From positions 1 through 64,000 of the forward strand of contig CAVSCJ010000007.1 of the NCBI GenBank assembly GCA_963726435.1: a DNA stretch of 64,000 nucleotides. The letters are read 5' to 3'. The stretch is from PALSA-660 sp963726435 (GTDB lineage Bacteria > Actinomycetota > Coriobacteriia > Anaerosomatales > PALSA-660). Both the position numbers and the translations under genes were made by a program. The stretch's first letter is position 1. Each line of letters begins with the position of its first letter. This document shows, piece by piece, positions 9,488-18,158 of this stretch. Under the pieces are notes generated by a model. It had not been told where the DNA came from. It did no database searches and saw only the letters and a program-made list of their open reading frames with translations.

Positions 9488-9976
9488 ATGAAGGCCGTAG
9501 TCGTGTACGAATCACTGTGGGGCAATACTGCCGCGATCGCCCGCGCCATCGCCGAGGGGATCGGCGGTGGCGCTGTCGCGCTGAGCACTCGCGAGGCGAC
9601 GCCCGAGCGCATGGAGGGCGTCGACCTCCTCGTCGCCGGGGCTCCGGTCCTCGGGTTCTCGCTGCCCACCGAGGAGATGCGCGACAACATCCGGAAGCAG
9701 CCTCAAGGTGGCACGCCCCCCGACCTCTCGAGCCCCGCGCTCCGGACCTGGCTCGACGCGTTGCCCATAGGCTCAGGGCGCGGCGCAGCCTTCGAGACCC
9801 GCATCTGGTGGTCACCAGGCGGCTCGACGAAGACGATCCTGGCGAAGCTCGCCAGCGCAGGCTACCGCGCCGAGGGACGGGGCGAGCGCTTCGTAGTCAC
9901 GGGCAGGCAGGGGCCGCTCAAGAAGGGCGAGATCGAGCGCGCGAAGGGGTGGGGAGAGTCGCTGGCGCGTTCCTGA
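9488..9976 (+). CDS. Flavodoxin-family protein
   Basis: 162 residues. The N-terminal strand and phosphate-binding loop MKAVVVYESLWGNTAAIARA is the T/S-x-x-G-N-T FMN loop of flavodoxins, followed by VDLLVAGAPVLGFSLPTEEM and, later, AAFETRIWWSPGGSTKTILA. It should be a soluble FMN electron carrier or flavodoxin-like sensor. RBS GAAGGGAAG precedes the ATG. The gene stands between a GGDEF protein and a cupredoxin, with no clear operon. Confidence 0.75.
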   Translation: MKAVVVYESLWGNTAAIARAIAEGIGGGAVALSTREATPERMEGVDLLVAGAPVLGFSLPTEEMRDNIRKQPQGGTPPDLSSPALRTWLDALPIGSGRGAAFETRIWWSPGGSTKTILAKLASAGYRAEGRGERFVVTGRQGPLKKGEIERAKGWGESLARS

Positions 9977-10079
9977 CGCGCGGCCGCTCGCGCCCTCCCC
10001 ACTGTGCTTGCCGCCTCACCGCCTGGGGGATACTCCGAGTGACCACTGCCAGGCAGCCCCCCGATGCGGAGGATCGATC

Positions 10080-10448
10080 ATGAACCGAGCCATGCGATGG
10101 GGGTGTCTCCTCGCCGCGGCCATGCTCGCGGTTGGACTGCTCGGATGCGCTGCGTCGACCCCGACGCTCACCCCGACGTCACCGAGTGTCGCTCCCACTT
10201 CGGGCGGGGCGACTGTGGCGATACAGGGCTTCGCGTTCGTACCTCTCACGGTCACGATCAAGGCCGGAGAGACGGTGACCTGGACGGACAAGGACGGGGT
10301 CCCTCACGACGCGACGTTCTCCGACTTCACGACCGGATACATAAGTCAGGGGCAGTCGTTCACCAGGCGCTTCGACACCCCAGGTACCTACACCTACTTG
10401 TGCAAGGAGCACCCGGCCATGGCCCAAGGCACCGTGATCGTGCAGTAG
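10080..10448 (+). CDS. Cupredoxin-domain lipoprotein (type 1 copper protein)
   Basis: 122 residues with a lipoprotein signal peptide (lipobox LLGC, Cys about residue 22), a Thr/Pro/Ser-rich linker and a plastocyanin/amicyanin-like domain. Copper ligands are visible: His in GVPHDATF, then Cys, His and Met in YLCKEHPAMAQG. It is expected outside the membrane as an electron carrier or copper-binding protein. The ATG at 10080 follows GGAGG at 10068. Confidence 0.85.
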   Translation: MNRAMRWGCLLAAAMLAVGLLGCAASTPTLTPTSPSVAPTSGGATVAIQGFAFVPLTVTIKAGETVTWTDKDGVPHDATFSDFTTGYISQGQSFTRRFDTPGTYTYLCKEHPAMAQGTVIVQ

Positions 10449-10561
10449 GGCAGCACGGGCGGCCACTCTCGGCCGGGCCTCCCGAGGAGCGCCGATACGA
10501 TATCCTTCGTGCACCCGGAAGACCGTGCCTGCAACCGTCCCATGGAAGGACCCGAGCGTAT

Positions 10562-11980
10562 ATGCGTATCGTCGTGCTGGGTGGCGGTCCCGGAGGCTAC
10601 GCTGCGGCGTTCGAGGCGGCTCGCCTCGGCGCAAGTGTCACTCTCATCGAGAAGGAGCACCTCGGCGGGACGTGCCTGAACTGGGGTTGCGTGCCGACCA
10701 AGACGATCCTGCGCAGCGCGCGCATCGCCTGGGATGCTCGCAACGCGGCCGAGTACGGCCTGATCCTGCCCGAGGCCGACGTCGACGAGGAGCGCCTGCT
10801 CGAGCGCAAGGAGGGCGTGGTCGAGCAGCTGCGGGGCCAGATCGAGGCCACCGCCGCGCGCCTGAAGGTCGACGTCGTGTACGGCGCCGGAGTCCTCGTC
10901 GACGCCAGGACGGTGCGCGTCTCGAGCAAGGAGGGCGACACCGACTACCACGCCGACGCGCTGATACTCGCGACCGGCTCTGAGGTCTTCAAGCTCCCGA
11001 GCATCGATCACTCGCTCGAGCGCGTCTGGACGAGCGACGAGGCCACCTCCATCATCGCCACGCCGGAATCCATCCTGATCGTCGGCGGCGGCGTCATCGG
11101 GCTCGAGTTCGCATGCGCCTACGCCGCCTTCGGAAGCGAGGTCCACGTCGTCGAACTGATGCCCGACGTCCTGCCCGGCAACGACAAGAGAGTGCAGCGC
11201 GCCGCCCAAGAGGCCCTCGAGAAGATGGGCGTCGTCTTCCACCTGGGGCAGGCGGCGGAGTCGATCGGGCAGTTCGGAGAGAAGATGGAGACCATCCTGC
11301 CCGACGGCAGCCTGATAGAGACCGACTATGTGCTCTCCGCGGTCGGGCGCAAGCCGTTCTCGCAAGGCCTCGGCATCGCTGAGGCGGGCGTCGAGATGGA
11401 CAGAGCAGCGGTCAATGTGGATGAGTTCTTCCGCACGAACGTGCCCGGCGTCTACGCGGTCGGTGACCTGATCGGCGGCATGATGCTCGCGCACGTAGCC
11501 GACGAGGAGGGCGTGGCGGCCGCCCGAAACGCCATCCGCGAATACGAGTTCGCCGCGGCCGAGGGGCTGCTGGCGAAGCTCACTCACGTCCCGCACCGCG
11601 AGAGCGTCGACTACTCCTCGATCCCCGCGTGCGTCTACACCTTCCCGGAGATCGGCGTGGTCGGCGCCTCCCGCGACGACGCGAGGGCCCAGGGCCTCGA
11701 CGTCGTGCAGGCGGTATCCAAGTTCGCCGCCAACGGCAAGGCGCTCGGGGAGGGTGAGTCGGACGGATTCGTGCAGGTGGTGGCCGAGAAGGGCACCGGT
11801 CGCATAGTGGGATGCCAGATCGTCGGCCCTCACGCCGTCGAGATCATCCACGAGGTCGCGCTCGCCAAGAGGGCTGGTCTCACCGTCCGTGACATCGCCG
11901 AGACCGTGCACGCCCATCCTACCGTGAGTGAAGTCGTGCGATTCGCGTGCGCCGACGCCGCGTCGAAGTGCGGCGTCTAG
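10562..11980 (+). CDS. lpdA: Dihydrolipoyl dehydrogenase
   Basis: 472-residue FAD-linked disulfide oxidoreductase, the E3 of 2-oxo acid dehydrogenase or glycine cleavage complexes. FAD motif VVLGGGPGGYAAAFEAARLG; redox cysteines 38 and 43 in GGTCLNWGCVPTK; NAD-binding ILIVGGGVIGLEFACAYAAF; second FAD motif GVYAVGDLIGG; C-terminal HAHPTVSE with the active-site His-Glu pair. It lies directly upstream of lipoyl synthase, which fits a lipoate-dependent role, but no E1/E2 or gcv genes are in the window. Confidence 0.92.
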   Translation: MRIVVLGGGPGGYAAAFEAARLGASVTLIEKEHLGGTCLNWGCVPTKTILRSARIAWDARNAAEYGLILPEADVDEERLLERKEGVVEQLRGQIEATAARLKVDVVYGAGVLVDARTVRVSSKEGDTDYHADALILATGSEVFKLPSIDHSLERVWTSDEATSIIATPESILIVGGGVIGLEFACAYAAFGSEVHVVELMPDVLPGNDKRVQRAAQEALEKMGVVFHLGQAAESIGQFGEKMETILPDGSLIETDYVLSAVGRKPFSQGLGIAEAGVEMDRAAVNVDEFFRTNVPGVYAVGDLIGGMMLAHVADEEGVAAARNAIREYEFAAAEGLLAKLTHVPHRESVDYSSIPACVYTFPEIGVVGASRDDARAQGLDVVQAVSKFAANGKALGEGESDGFVQVVAEKGTGRIVGCQIVGPHAVEIIHEVALAKRAGLTVRDIAETVHAHPTVSEVVRFACADAASKCGV

Positions 11981-11985
11981 GGTCC

Positions 11986-12885
11986 GTGGGCGATCCTCAC
12001 CGCCAGGCCCCGAAACGCATGCCGTCGTGGATGCGCCGCCCGCTCGCGGCTCCGGGGCTCTCGAACGAGGTCGGGGACACGGTCGACGACCTCGACCTGA
12101 ACACGGTATGCCGCAGCGCCAAGTGTCCGAACCGGGGGGAGTGCTTCGCCTCCGGCACGGCGACCTTCATGGTGCTCGGCTCGGCGTGCACGCGTGATTG
12201 CCGCTTCTGCGCGGTCGACTCCGCGCCCCCTTCCGCCCCCGATCCCGGCGAGCCCGAGCGCGTGGCGGTTGCCGCCGAGCGGATGCGGCTGGCGCACGTC
12301 GTGGTGACCATGGTGACGCGCGACGACCTGCCCGACGGCGGGGCGGCGCACATTGCAGCCACCATCGAAGCCGTGCGCCGGCGCCTTCCGCGGGGGCGGA
12401 TCGAGGTGCTCGTCTCCGACTTCGGAGGCGAGACCGTCTCAGTCGACGCTGTCGCGATGGCGCTTCCCGACGTGTTCAACCACAACGTCGAGACGGTGCC
12501 GCGTCTCTACCGCGACGTCCGGCCCGGGGCCGACTACGCCCGGTCTCTCGACGTCCTCGCACGCGCCCGCGCGGTCGCGCCCGCGCTCTCCACGAAGTCC
12601 GGGTTGATGGTGGGGTTGGGCGAGACGTCCCGCGAGGTGGAAGGAGTGCTGGCCGACCTCCGTAGCGCGGGCGTCGAGATCGTCACGATCGGGCAGTACC
12701 TGCGGCCCAGCGTCAGGCACCTGCCCGTTGCCGAGTACGTCGAGCCCGAGGTCTTCGACAGGTACGCGACGCGCGCGCGCGAACTCGGGTTCTCCGCCGT
12801 CGCGAGCGGACCGCTCGTGCGCTCGAGCTACCACGCGGGCGAGGTCTTCCGGCTGGCGTCGGAGCAGCGAACGCCGCGAGCCTAG
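11986..12885 (+). CDS. lipA: Lipoyl synthase
   Basis: Radical SAM enzyme inserting two sulfur atoms into octanoyl chains. Both cluster motifs are seen: C-x4-C-x5-C in VCRSAKCPNRGECFASGTAT (auxiliary cluster, sulfur source) and CTRDCRFCAV (CX3CX2C, radical SAM cluster). Further conserved parts: VTMVTRDDLPDGGAAH, FNHNVETVPRL, STKSGLMVGLGE, GQYLRPS, and the C-terminal SSYHA. GTG at 11986 was chosen; ATG at 12019 (MPSWMRRPL) is possible. It follows lpdA by 5 bp. Confidence 0.9.
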   Translation: MGDPHRQAPKRMPSWMRRPLAAPGLSNEVGDTVDDLDLNTVCRSAKCPNRGECFASGTATFMVLGSACTRDCRFCAVDSAPPSAPDPGEPERVAVAAERMRLAHVVVTMVTRDDLPDGGAAHIAATIEAVRRRLPRGRIEVLVSDFGGETVSVDAVAMALPDVFNHNVETVPRLYRDVRPGADYARSLDVLARARAVAPALSTKSGLMVGLGETSREVEGVLADLRSAGVEIVTIGQYLRPSVRHLPVAEYVEPEVFDRYATRARELGFSAVASGPLVRSSYHAGEVFRLASEQRTPRA

Positions 12886-12891
12886 CTTCCG

Positions 12892-13941
12892 CTAGTCGGC
12901 CGGGCTCACCAGAACGATCGGGCCTGCGATGCTGCCGGGCCCTGCCTCCTTGGCGGTGGCCAGCGAGCGGGTCACCGCGGTCAGGATGTCGTCGAGTGCG
13001 CGCGGCCGGGAGTCAGGCGGGTCGAACACGGTGACGATCCCTGCGCTCGCGGTCAGCGTCGGACGCGCATCGTCTTCCGCCGGGACCTGCGTCGCTGCGA
13101 TGCTGGAGAGCAGCCGCTCGGCCAGCACCCTCGCGCCTTCGGGCTCCAGCTCCGGAGCGAGCACGATGAACTCGTCGTCGCCGAGCCTGGTCACGAGGTC
13201 GACGGAGCGCACCGTCGACATGATCGCCCGCCCGACGGCGACGAGCGCGCTGTCGCCGACCCCACGTCCCCAGACTTCGTTCACGGCGCGGAACTTGTCG
13301 ATGCTGACGAGCACGAAGGACATCGCGCCGCCGTAGCGTGCGGACCACGCGGCCCACTGGCCTGCCTGGGCCGCCAAAGCTCGACGGTTGCCGAGCCCGG
13401 TCAGTGCGTCACGGCTCGCGTAGCGGGTGACCGCACGGTTGTTGTGCCGGGTGCGGCGCAGCACGGTGGCCATGAAGGCGTCCGGGGTTCCCGGTCCGAA
13501 CGTGTCGTCGAGCGCCGCTGCAAGTGCGTCGACGTGGGCGTCGAAGGACTCGTGGCGCTGGTGCGCGAGCCCCGGTTCGCTCAGCTCGATCAACTCCGCG
13601 AACACGGGGTCGAGCGCGAGGAACTCGATGCGGGCGGCCGCCAGCAGGGCCTCGCGCGCATCCAGGATCTGAGGAGCCGTCTGTGCGACGAGCGCGAGTG
13701 CCGTCGCCGTCGCCTCGAGGTCGTCCTTCACGCTTTGCGTGCTGGGCCATGCGTCAGCGAGCCGGCCGGCGTCCCACTCCTCGATCAGTTCGCGCCACCA
13801 CTGCGCTTGGACGCGCTTGCCGGCGGCCAGGTGTCCGAGCAGAGCAGCCGCGTTCGCGTCGGTGCAGCGCGCCTGCATGTCGAGGTAGACGGATCGCACC
13901 GACTCGTCGATCTTCACGCACGACTCGAGGATCTCTCTCAT
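12892..13941 (-). CDS. GGDEF-domain protein with helical N-terminal domain
   Basis: 349 residues. The N-terminal 170 residues are helical (ESCVKIDESVRSVYLDMQAR and AAGKRVQAQWWRELIEEW resemble a ferritin-like or rubrerythrin-type helical bundle, but the metal ligands are not clear). The C-terminal 170 residues are a GGDEF domain: SRDALTGLGNRRALAAQAGQ, FVLVSIDKFRAVNEVWGRGV and RLGDDEFIVLAP. The signature reads GDDEF, so glycine 2 is replaced; activity is uncertain. ATG 13941 has GGGGGAAG 7 nt upstream. It converges on lipA with a 6-bp gap. Confidence 0.75.
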   Translation of the reverse strand: MREILESCVKIDESVRSVYLDMQARCTDANAAALLGHLAAGKRVQAQWWRELIEEWDAGRLADAWPSTQSVKDDLEATATALALVAQTAPQILDAREALLAAARIEFLALDPVFAELIELSEPGLAHQRHESFDAHVDALAAALDDTFGPGTPDAFMATVLRRTRHNNRAVTRYASRDALTGLGNRRALAAQAGQWAAWSARYGGAMSFVLVSIDKFRAVNEVWGRGVGDSALVAVGRAIMSTVRSVDLVTRLGDDEFIVLAPELEPEGARVLAERLLSSIAATQVPAEDDARPTLTASAGIVTVFDPPDSRPRALDDILTAVTRSLATAKEAGPGSIAGPIVLVSPAD

Positions 13942-14099
13942 CTCTGCACTTCCCCCATCCACGGACCCGGGTGGCGTGCGGCGGCGCCCATCGGCACTAC
14001 TACCATGTCAGTCTATCGTTCATTATCGGGTAAGTGGCTAAGCGACAGGACCCCGGGGCATACGACCCCGGTGCCGGGATTCGGGGGCGGGCGGAGAGC

Positions 14100-14396
14100 A
14101 TGGACGACATCGACGAGCTCGACATGCACGAAGCGCAGCTGCGAATGAAGCTGTACGACGAGTACCGCGAAGCAGTGAAGGTCTTCGCCTACTACGTCGA
14201 GACGGAGCTGCGCGCCTATCTAGCCAACGAAGTCGAGATAGTGCCGGAGAACGGCCCGGGAGGGCTCTTCTTCAAGGTCACCCTCACGGACGTGTGGATC
14301 TACGAGGCCGAACGGCTCAACCGGTTCGTCCCCGAGGTGGTCGTGTACTCGGTCAACGACGTGCACGTCCAGCGGTTGCGGGACGACGAGGCGTGA
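14100..14396 (+). CDS. DUF2469 family protein
   Basis: 98 residues. The LYDEYREAVKVFAYYVETEL-RAYLANEVEIVP stretch and WIYEAERLNRFVPEVVVYSV region match the DUF2469 family, known to me mainly from Actinomycetota (Rv2901c type). Function unknown. ATG 14100 with GGAG just upstream was preferred over an upstream GTG at 14034. Its stop overlaps the ligA start by GTGA, so expression is coupled with DNA ligase. Confidence 0.7.
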   Translation: MDDIDELDMHEAQLRMKLYDEYREAVKVFAYYVETELRAYLANEVEIVPENGPGGLFFKVTLTDVWIYEAERLNRFVPEVVVYSVNDVHVQRLRDDEA

Positions 14397-16534
14397 CCGA
14401 GAGGCGTGAGGGCGCCGACGAGACCGCGGCGGCCGCGCGCGCCGCGGACCTGAGGCGCGAGATCGATCACCACGCGTACCGCTACTACGCGCTGGACTCC
14501 CCCGAGATATCGGACGAGGCCTACGACGCGCTCGTCCGCGAGCTCGAGGCCATCGAGGCGGCGTTTCCGCAGATGGTCACCCCCGACTCGCCGACCCAGC
14601 GCGTGGGCGCCCCTCCTTCGGAGACGTTCGCGCCGGTCAGGCACGCCAGCCGCATGTACTCGCTGGACAACGCGATGTCGATGGAGGAACTCGACGCGTG
14701 GTTCGACCGCCTCGGCCCCGACGTGCTGGAGCGGGGCTGCGCGTTCATAGCCGAGCTCAAGATCGACGGCAGTGCTCTGGCGCTCACCTACGAGGGCGGG
14801 CGTCTCGCTCGCGCGGCGACCCGCGGGGACGGCGTCACCGGCGAGGAGATCACCGGCAACATCCGCACAGTGAAGTCGGTGCCGCTGCGACTGCGCGACG
14901 CGGCCCATCCCTCATCGGGGGAAGAGGCTGCGATCTTCGGCGCCGGAGAGGCGGGCGAGTGGCCGACGGTGGAGGTGCGCGGCGAGGTCTTCATGCCGAA
15001 GGTGTCGTTCGAGCGCCTCAACGCCGAGCAGGACGAGGCGGGGCTCCCGCCCTTCGCCAACCCGCGCAACGCGGCCGCCGGCTCGGTGAGGCAGAAGGAC
15101 CCCGCGATCACCGCGGCGCGCGACCTGTCGACCTTCATGTACCAGATCGGCGACGCCCGTCCGCTGGGGCTGAAGTCCCAGTCCCAAGCGTTGGCCTGGC
15201 TTCGCACTGCCGGCTTTCGCGTCAACCCCGACATCAAGACGTGCGACACACGCGAGCGCGCCAAGGAGTTCTGCGTCGAGGCGATCGGGCGGAGGCACGG
15301 CTTGCCCTACGAGATCGACGGCGTGGTGCTCAAGGTCGACTCCTTCGCCCTCCAGGACGAACTCGGCTTCACCGCGAAGGCGCCGAGGTGGGCGATAGCC
15401 TTCAAGTTCCCGCCCGAGGAGAAGACCACGATCCTGCGCGAGATCCGGGTCCAGGTCGGGCGCACGGGCGCGCTGACGCCGCTCGGCGAGTTCGACCCGG
15501 TGCTCGTCGCCGGATCGACGATCGCGCGGGCCACGCTGCACAACGAGGACGAGGTCCACCGCAAAGACGTGCGGATCGGAGACACGATCATCGTCCGCAA
15601 GGCGGGCGACGTGATCCCCGAGGTCGTAGGCCCGGTGGTCGGGATGCGCCCAGCAGGGGCCTTGCCGTGGGAGATGCCGCCGTGCTGCCCGTCGTGCGGC
15701 AGCCCGGTGTGGCGCCCGCAGGACGAGGTCGTGGCCCGCTGCACGAACGTCGCGTGCCCTGCGCAGCGCTGGGAGCGTCTAGGGCACTGGGCGGGCCGCG
15801 GGGCGCTGGACATCGAAGGTCTCGGTTACGAGATCGTCGGGCGGCTCATCGAGTCCGGCCTGCTGCACGACGTCTCCGACTACTACACCTTGGATGCCGA
15901 GAAGCTCGCCGCGCTCGACCTGGGGCGGATCAAGAAGGACGGGTCGCCGGTGCTGCTGGGACCGGTCGTCGCGGCCAAGATCGCGGCGAACATCGAGGCG
16001 AGCCGCGACCGTCCGCTGTGGCGAGTGCTCTACGGGCTGGGGATCCGCCACGTCGGCTCCACCGTCGCCGAGCAGCTGGCCGGAGCGTTCCGCTCGCTCG
16101 AGACGCTGAAAGGCGCGACCGAGGCGCGGATCGCCTCGGTGGAGGGCGTCGGCCCCATCATCGCTGCTAGCGTCGTCCAGTTCCTGCACAACCCCGACAA
16201 CATAGAAGTACTCGATCGCCTGAAGGAGCGCGGTGTACGTCTCAGCGATGAGGGCAGGGTGGCCGATGCGAGGCCCGCGACACTGGCCGGGATGACCTTC
16301 GTGCTCACCGGCGGCCTAGAGACCTTCACGCGCGAGAGTGCGACGGTGGCTCTGAAGGCATGGGGCGCCAAGGTGTCGACCTCGGTGAGTGCCAAGACGT
16401 CGTTCGTGGTCTCGGGGTCGGACCCCGGCAGCAAGCTGGCAAAGGCCCTCGACCTCGGAGTGCCGGTTCTCGACGAGGCCGCACTCGCTCGCATCGTCGA
16501 GACCGGCGAACCACCCGCGGCGCCCGGTCGATGA
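14393..16534 (+). CDS. ligA: NAD-dependent DNA ligase
   Basis: 713 residues, full length. Domain Ia (HHAYRYYALDSPEISDEAYD), adenylation domain with nucleophile Lys123 in ELKIDGSALAL, OB fold (GRTGALTPLGEFDPV), zinc finger with four cysteines (CCPSCGSP, then CTNVAC), helix-hairpin-helix region and C-terminal BRCT (GMTFVLTGGLETFTRESATV). It seals nicks in replication and repair. GTG start inside the DUF2469 stop; its own stop overlaps the CPBP gene by ATGA. Confidence 0.95.
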   Translation: MTERREGADETAAAARAADLRREIDHHAYRYYALDSPEISDEAYDALVRELEAIEAAFPQMVTPDSPTQRVGAPPSETFAPVRHASRMYSLDNAMSMEELDAWFDRLGPDVLERGCAFIAELKIDGSALALTYEGGRLARAATRGDGVTGEEITGNIRTVKSVPLRLRDAAHPSSGEEAAIFGAGEAGEWPTVEVRGEVFMPKVSFERLNAEQDEAGLPPFANPRNAAAGSVRQKDPAITAARDLSTFMYQIGDARPLGLKSQSQALAWLRTAGFRVNPDIKTCDTRERAKEFCVEAIGRRHGLPYEIDGVVLKVDSFALQDELGFTAKAPRWAIAFKFPPEEKTTILREIRVQVGRTGALTPLGEFDPVLVAGSTIARATLHNEDEVHRKDVRIGDTIIVRKAGDVIPEVVGPVVGMRPAGALPWEMPPCCPSCGSPVWRPQDEVVARCTNVACPAQRWERLGHWAGRGALDIEGLGYEIVGRLIESGLLHDVSDYYTLDAEKLAALDLGRIKKDGSPVLLGPVVAAKIAANIEASRDRPLWRVLYGLGIRHVGSTVAEQLAGAFRSLETLKGATEARIASVEGVGPIIAASVVQFLHNPDNIEVLDRLKERGVRLSDEGRVADARPATLAGMTFVLTGGLETFTRESATVALKAWGAKVSTSVSAKTSFVVSGSDPGSKLAKALDLGVPVLDEAALARIVETGEPPAAPGR

Positions 16535-17337
16535 GCGACTTCGAGCAGACGCTCGTCCTGCCACCGCCGGAGGCCGAGCCGCCGCTGACCGGGGCGGTGA
16601 TCGCACCGGCTTGGGCGCTCGTCTACGCGGCGGGGGTGCTGCTGCTGAACGTTCTGCTGCACTTCGCCTCGCGCTCCGAGGCGGTCATAGCCCCTCTGCG
16701 CGCGCTACTGTCTACGGTCGCCGGGGGAGCCTCGGCGCGCCTGCTGGCTGTCGCCGCGCTGTCGGCCGCGATCACGGTGGCGAGCTACGCGCTGATGCTG
16801 ATCCCGGCGATAGCCGTGGCCGTGGTGGCGCACCGTCGCGGCGTGCGCTTCTCGGAGGCCGTCGGGCTGCGGGCGTTCCCCGTCGGCCGGACCGTGGGGC
16901 TGGTGCTGGCGGTCGTGCTCGGCGGTTTCGTTGCGACTGCGATCTACGCGTCGATCGCCACATCGCTCGGCATCTCGGTGCAGGGCAACACCGCGGATCT
17001 GGTTGCGGGGTTCGGCGCTGGTCCGCTCGAGCTGATCATGGTGTTCGTGCTGGTCGGCGTGGTGGCGCCCTTCGTGGAGGAGGTCACCTTCCGGGGCATC
17101 GTCTTCCCGAGCCTTCGCGAGGCGTGGGGCACGACACCCGCGCTGCTGGTCTCAGGAGCCGTGTTCGGGGTAGTCCACCTGCAGCCGACGATAGCCATCC
17201 CGCTGGCGCTGATAGGCATCGCCCTCGCGATCGTCTTCCTGCGCACTCGTTCGCTGTGGTCGGCGATCATCGCGCACTGCGCGTACAACTCGGTAGCGCT
17301 GGCGCTCGCGTTCGCCCTGGCGTCGCAGGCGCGCTAG
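16531..17337 (+). CDS. CPBP-family intramembrane metalloprotease
   Basis: 268-residue polytopic membrane protein (about eight helices) of the CAAX protease/Abi family. Active-site motifs: EEVTFRG (EExxxR), FGVVHLQP (FxxxH) and HCAYNS (HxxxN). Some members process prenylated or bacteriocin-related peptides; many have unknown substrates. ATGA overlap with ligA makes it the last gene of the DUF2469-ligA-CPBP operon. The 3' end meets the ABC ATPase gene coming from the other strand (4-bp overlap). Confidence 0.85.
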   Translation: MSDFEQTLVLPPPEAEPPLTGAVIAPAWALVYAAGVLLLNVLLHFASRSEAVIAPLRALLSTVAGGASARLLAVAALSAAITVASYALMLIPAIAVAVVAHRRGVRFSEAVGLRAFPVGRTVGLVLAVVLGGFVATAIYASIATSLGISVQGNTADLVAGFGAGPLELIMVFVLVGVVAPFVEEVTFRGIVFPSLREAWGTTPALLVSGAVFGVVHLQPTIAIPLALIGIALAIVFLRTRSLWSAIIAHCAYNSVALALAFALASQAR

Positions 17338-18158
17338 GACGCCGGCGTCTCGTCTCCGTAGTCCTCGACGGCGCCGTCCCGCATTCGGATCGTCCGGTCG
17401 CAGGACGCCGCCACTTCCGGGTTGTGGGTGACCAGAAGGAACGTCGTGCCGGTCTCGCCGTTGATGCGCCGCAGCATCGCCATGATCTCCGCGGAGGTGC
17501 CGGTGTCCAGATCTCCCGTGGGCTCGTCGCCGAGGACGATGGTCGGGTCGTTGACCAGTGCCCGCGCGATGGCGACGCGCTGCTGCTGCCCCCCGGACAG
17601 TTCGCTCGGGAAGTGCTTCATCCGGTCCGCGAGGCCGACCAGCTCGAGCAGCCCGCGGGCCACCGACACCGCCCGGCCTCGGGCCGTGCCCGCGTACTCC
17701 GCCGCAAGCGACACGTTGTCGATCGCGTTCAGTGTCGGTATGAGGTTGAACCCCTGGAAGATGAAGCCTATCTCCCGCGCGCGAACGCGCGTCAGGGCGC
17801 GGCCGCGCAACGTGTCCACCCGACGGCCGTCGAGCCACACCTCGCCGTCGTCGGGCGCGTCGAGGCACCCCATGATGTGCATCATGGTCGACTTGCCGGA
17901 GCCGGACGGCCCCATGATCGCTGCCATCTCCCCGCGCGCGATGTCGAGCGAAGCGCCTCGAAGCGCATCGACGTAGTTCGTCTTGCCGAGCCGGTAGCGC
18001 TTCTTGAGCCCGCGGACGTGGATGATGTGCGTGTCGCCGACGCCGGGCGCACGCTCCAGCGTGTCGACTCCGGCGGCCTGCGCGGCGGCGTCCGTGGCCA
18101 CCGCATCGGGAGCCGGGCCGTAGAGCACATCCTTCGCCTTCTCGCTCTTCTCATTCAT
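17334..18158 (-). CDS. ABC transporter ATP-binding protein (MacB/LolD-like), copy 1
   Basis: 274 residues. Walker A GPSGSGKST, Q-loop FIFQGFNLIPTLNAIDNV, signature LSGGQQQRVAIARALVNDP, Walker B IVLGDEPTGDLD and H-loop VTHNPEV are all present. A 45-residue extension precedes the RGLKKRYRLGKTNYVDALRG start of the domain. It pairs with the MacB-type permease whose gene overlaps it by 8 bp. The pair is expected to power export or membrane extraction of a peptide or lipoprotein. A close paralogous pair lies at 22.5-24.6 kb. Confidence 0.9.
   Translation of the reverse strand: MNEKSEKAKDVLYGPAPDAVATDAAAQAAGVDTLERAPGVGDTHIIHVRGLKKRYRLGKTNYVDALRGASLDIARGEMAAIMGPSGSGKSTMMHIMGCLDAPDDGEVWLDGRRVDTLRGRALTRVRAREIGFIFQGFNLIPTLNAIDNVSLAAEYAGTARGRAVSVARGLLELVGLADRMKHFPSELSGGQQQRVAIARALVNDPTIVLGDEPTGDLDTGTSAEIMAMLRRINGETGTTFLLVTHNPEVAASCDRTIRMRDGAVEDYGDETPAS

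Noticed and set aside
8226..9815. Long minus-strand open frame opposite the GGDEF and flavodoxin genes
   Set aside because: It is the shadow of high-GC coding sequence, Arg/Pro/His-rich without domain motifs.
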